Source of the DNA: JARRLC01 sp050290865
Lineage (GTDB): Bacteria > Pseudomonadota > Alphaproteobacteria > Rhizobiales > Rhodomicrobiaceae
Length of the DNA: 15,895 nt
Direction of reading: 5' to 3'
Assembly (NCBI GenBank): GCA_050290865.1
Contig: JBNKIW010000054.1
Coordinates: 1 to 15,895 of the forward strand
The notes below the pieces were generated by a model. It made no database searches. It was given only the letters and a program-made list of their open reading frames with translations, and was not told where the DNA came from. The position numbers and the translations under genes are program-made. The number at the start of each line of letters is the position of its first letter. The first letter of the stretch is position 1. Of this stretch, positions 15,142-15,895 are shown piece after piece.

Positions 15142-15895
15142 ATGAAGTTCGCCACGCCGCTTCCCATCGACGCCGTCCTGGACGAATTGCGCAGCGCGCT
15201 GACAGCACGCGTATCGGCCGTTCTCGTCGCCCCACCCGGCGCGGGCAAGACGACACGCGTGCCCCTGGCGTTGATGGACGAAGACTGGCTCGGGGGCCGC
15301 AAGATCCTGGTGCTGGAACCGCGCCGGATTGCTGCGCGGGCTGCCGCGGAGCGCATGGCGCACTCTCTGTCGGAGGCTGTCGGTGAGCGGATCGGATTGC
15401 GCGCGCGGATGGTCTCGAAATCGGGGCCGAAGACACGGATCGAGGTCGTCACCGAGGGCGTCTTCACCCGTATCATCCTCGATGATCCTGAGCTTTCCGG
15501 CATCGGCGCGGTGCTGTTCGATGAGTTCCACGAGCGCTCGCTCGATGCCGATCTGGGGCTTGCCCTCGCGCTCGATTGCCAGCGCGGCCTGCGGGAAACC
15601 TTGCGCATCCTGGCGATGTCGGCGACGCTGGACGGCGCGCGTGTGGCGCAGCTTCTTGGCAATGCGCCCGTCATCGCCAGCGAAGGCCGTGCGTTCCCGG
15701 TCGAGACGCGCTATCTCGGACGCGATGCGAGCGCGCGGATCGAGGACCAGATGGCAGACGCGGTGATGCGGGCGTTGCGGACGGAAGCCGGTTCGATCCT
15801 GGCATTCCTACCGGGCCAGGGCGAAATCCGGCGGGTCGATGAGCGGCTGAAGGAGCGCATCTCCGATCCGGCAATTGTGCTTGCCCCGCTTTACG
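15142..15895 (+). CDS. hrpB: ATP-dependent helicase HrpB, N-terminal part (cut by window edge)
   Basis: 251 residues are visible from ATG 15142 and the frame is open at the right edge; the whole protein is usually about 800 residues. It begins LPIDAVLDELRSAL. Superfamily 2 motifs follow in order: motif I APPGAGKTT (30-38), motif Ia LVLEPRRIAARAAAERMA (about 54-71), the TEGVFTRI segment, motif II DEFHER (the HrpB-type DEAH variant), motif III MSATLD, and FLPGQGEIRRV at the start of the second RecA domain. The DEFH box separates HrpB from HrpA (DEAH). Cellular role is poorly defined in most bacteria. No good ribosome site is visible upstream. Confidence 0.93.
   Translation, partial: MKFATPLPIDAVLDELRSALTARVSAVLVAPPGAGKTTRVPLALMDEDWLGGRKILVLEPRRIAARAAAERMAHSLSEAVGERIGLRARMVSKSGPKTRIEVVTEGVFTRIILDDPELSGIGAVLFDEFHERSLDADLGLALALDCQRGLRETLRILAMSATLDGARVAQLLGNAPVIASEGRAFPVETRYLGRDASARIEDQMADAVMRALRTEAGSILAFLPGQGEIRRVDERLKERISDPAIVLAPLY

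Noticed and set aside
14202..15674. Very long open frame on the minus strand (490 codons)
   Set aside because: It lies antisense to the acyltransferase and hrpB genes, whose motifs are clear. Its own residues are Arg/Ser/Pro-rich noise typical of high-GC antisense frames.

Overview
The window looks like an alphaproteobacterial chromosome, possibly a sphingomonad. This rests on high GC over most of its length, an HrpB helicase, a GumB/BBP2-type exopolysaccharide (EPS) export set and a WD40-caspase type protein. The assignment to class is an inference from gene content; no rRNA or other marker is present. 

Layout: (a) 1-257 (-), the 5' part of an IS1380-family transposase running off the left edge, with its upstream end close to the stop codon of the next gene. 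(b) 482-8744, an exopolysaccharide locus. Two minus-strand genes encode a short Wza/GumB-type export lipoprotein and a BBP2-type outer-membrane beta-barrel. They diverge from a plus-strand Wzc/GumC-type co-polymerase with a fused BY-kinase domain. A GT4 glycosyltransferase, a Gfo/Idh/MocA oxidoreductase and an extended-SDR epimerase/dehydratase follow on the plus strand. The export genes (about 0.5-5.0 kb) are clearly more AT-rich than the sugar genes (5.2-8.7 kb), so the locus looks mosaic. No flippase, polymerase or priming transferase lies in the window. (c) 8745-9322, gene-poor DNA with short repeats. (d) 9323-11285, a divergent pair: a LysR regulator and an EamA/DMT exporter. A perfect 22-bp inverted repeat lies near the 3' side of each gene (9414-9435 and 11387-11408), and the LysR frame reads through one copy. 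(e) 11500-13792 (-), a decaying block: a SUFU-domain protein with an uncertain N-terminus, about 350 bp whose coding-like pieces fall in shifted frames, and a WD40-caspase gene that has lost repeats, carries a frameshift and stops just before the caspase domain. (f) 14257-15006, a PlsC-type acyltransferase, then the start of hrpB, which runs off the right edge; both look like ordinary core genes. 

How it works together: the lipoprotein, barrel and BY-kinase/co-polymerase would control chain length and carry the polymer across the envelope. The GT4, MocA and SDR genes would make or attach its sugars. The points most worth following are the inverted-repeat-flanked LysR/EamA pair, the broken WD40-caspase/SUFU block, a G10 tract at the start of the export lipoprotein, and a near-identical 15-mer in two EPS intergenic regions.
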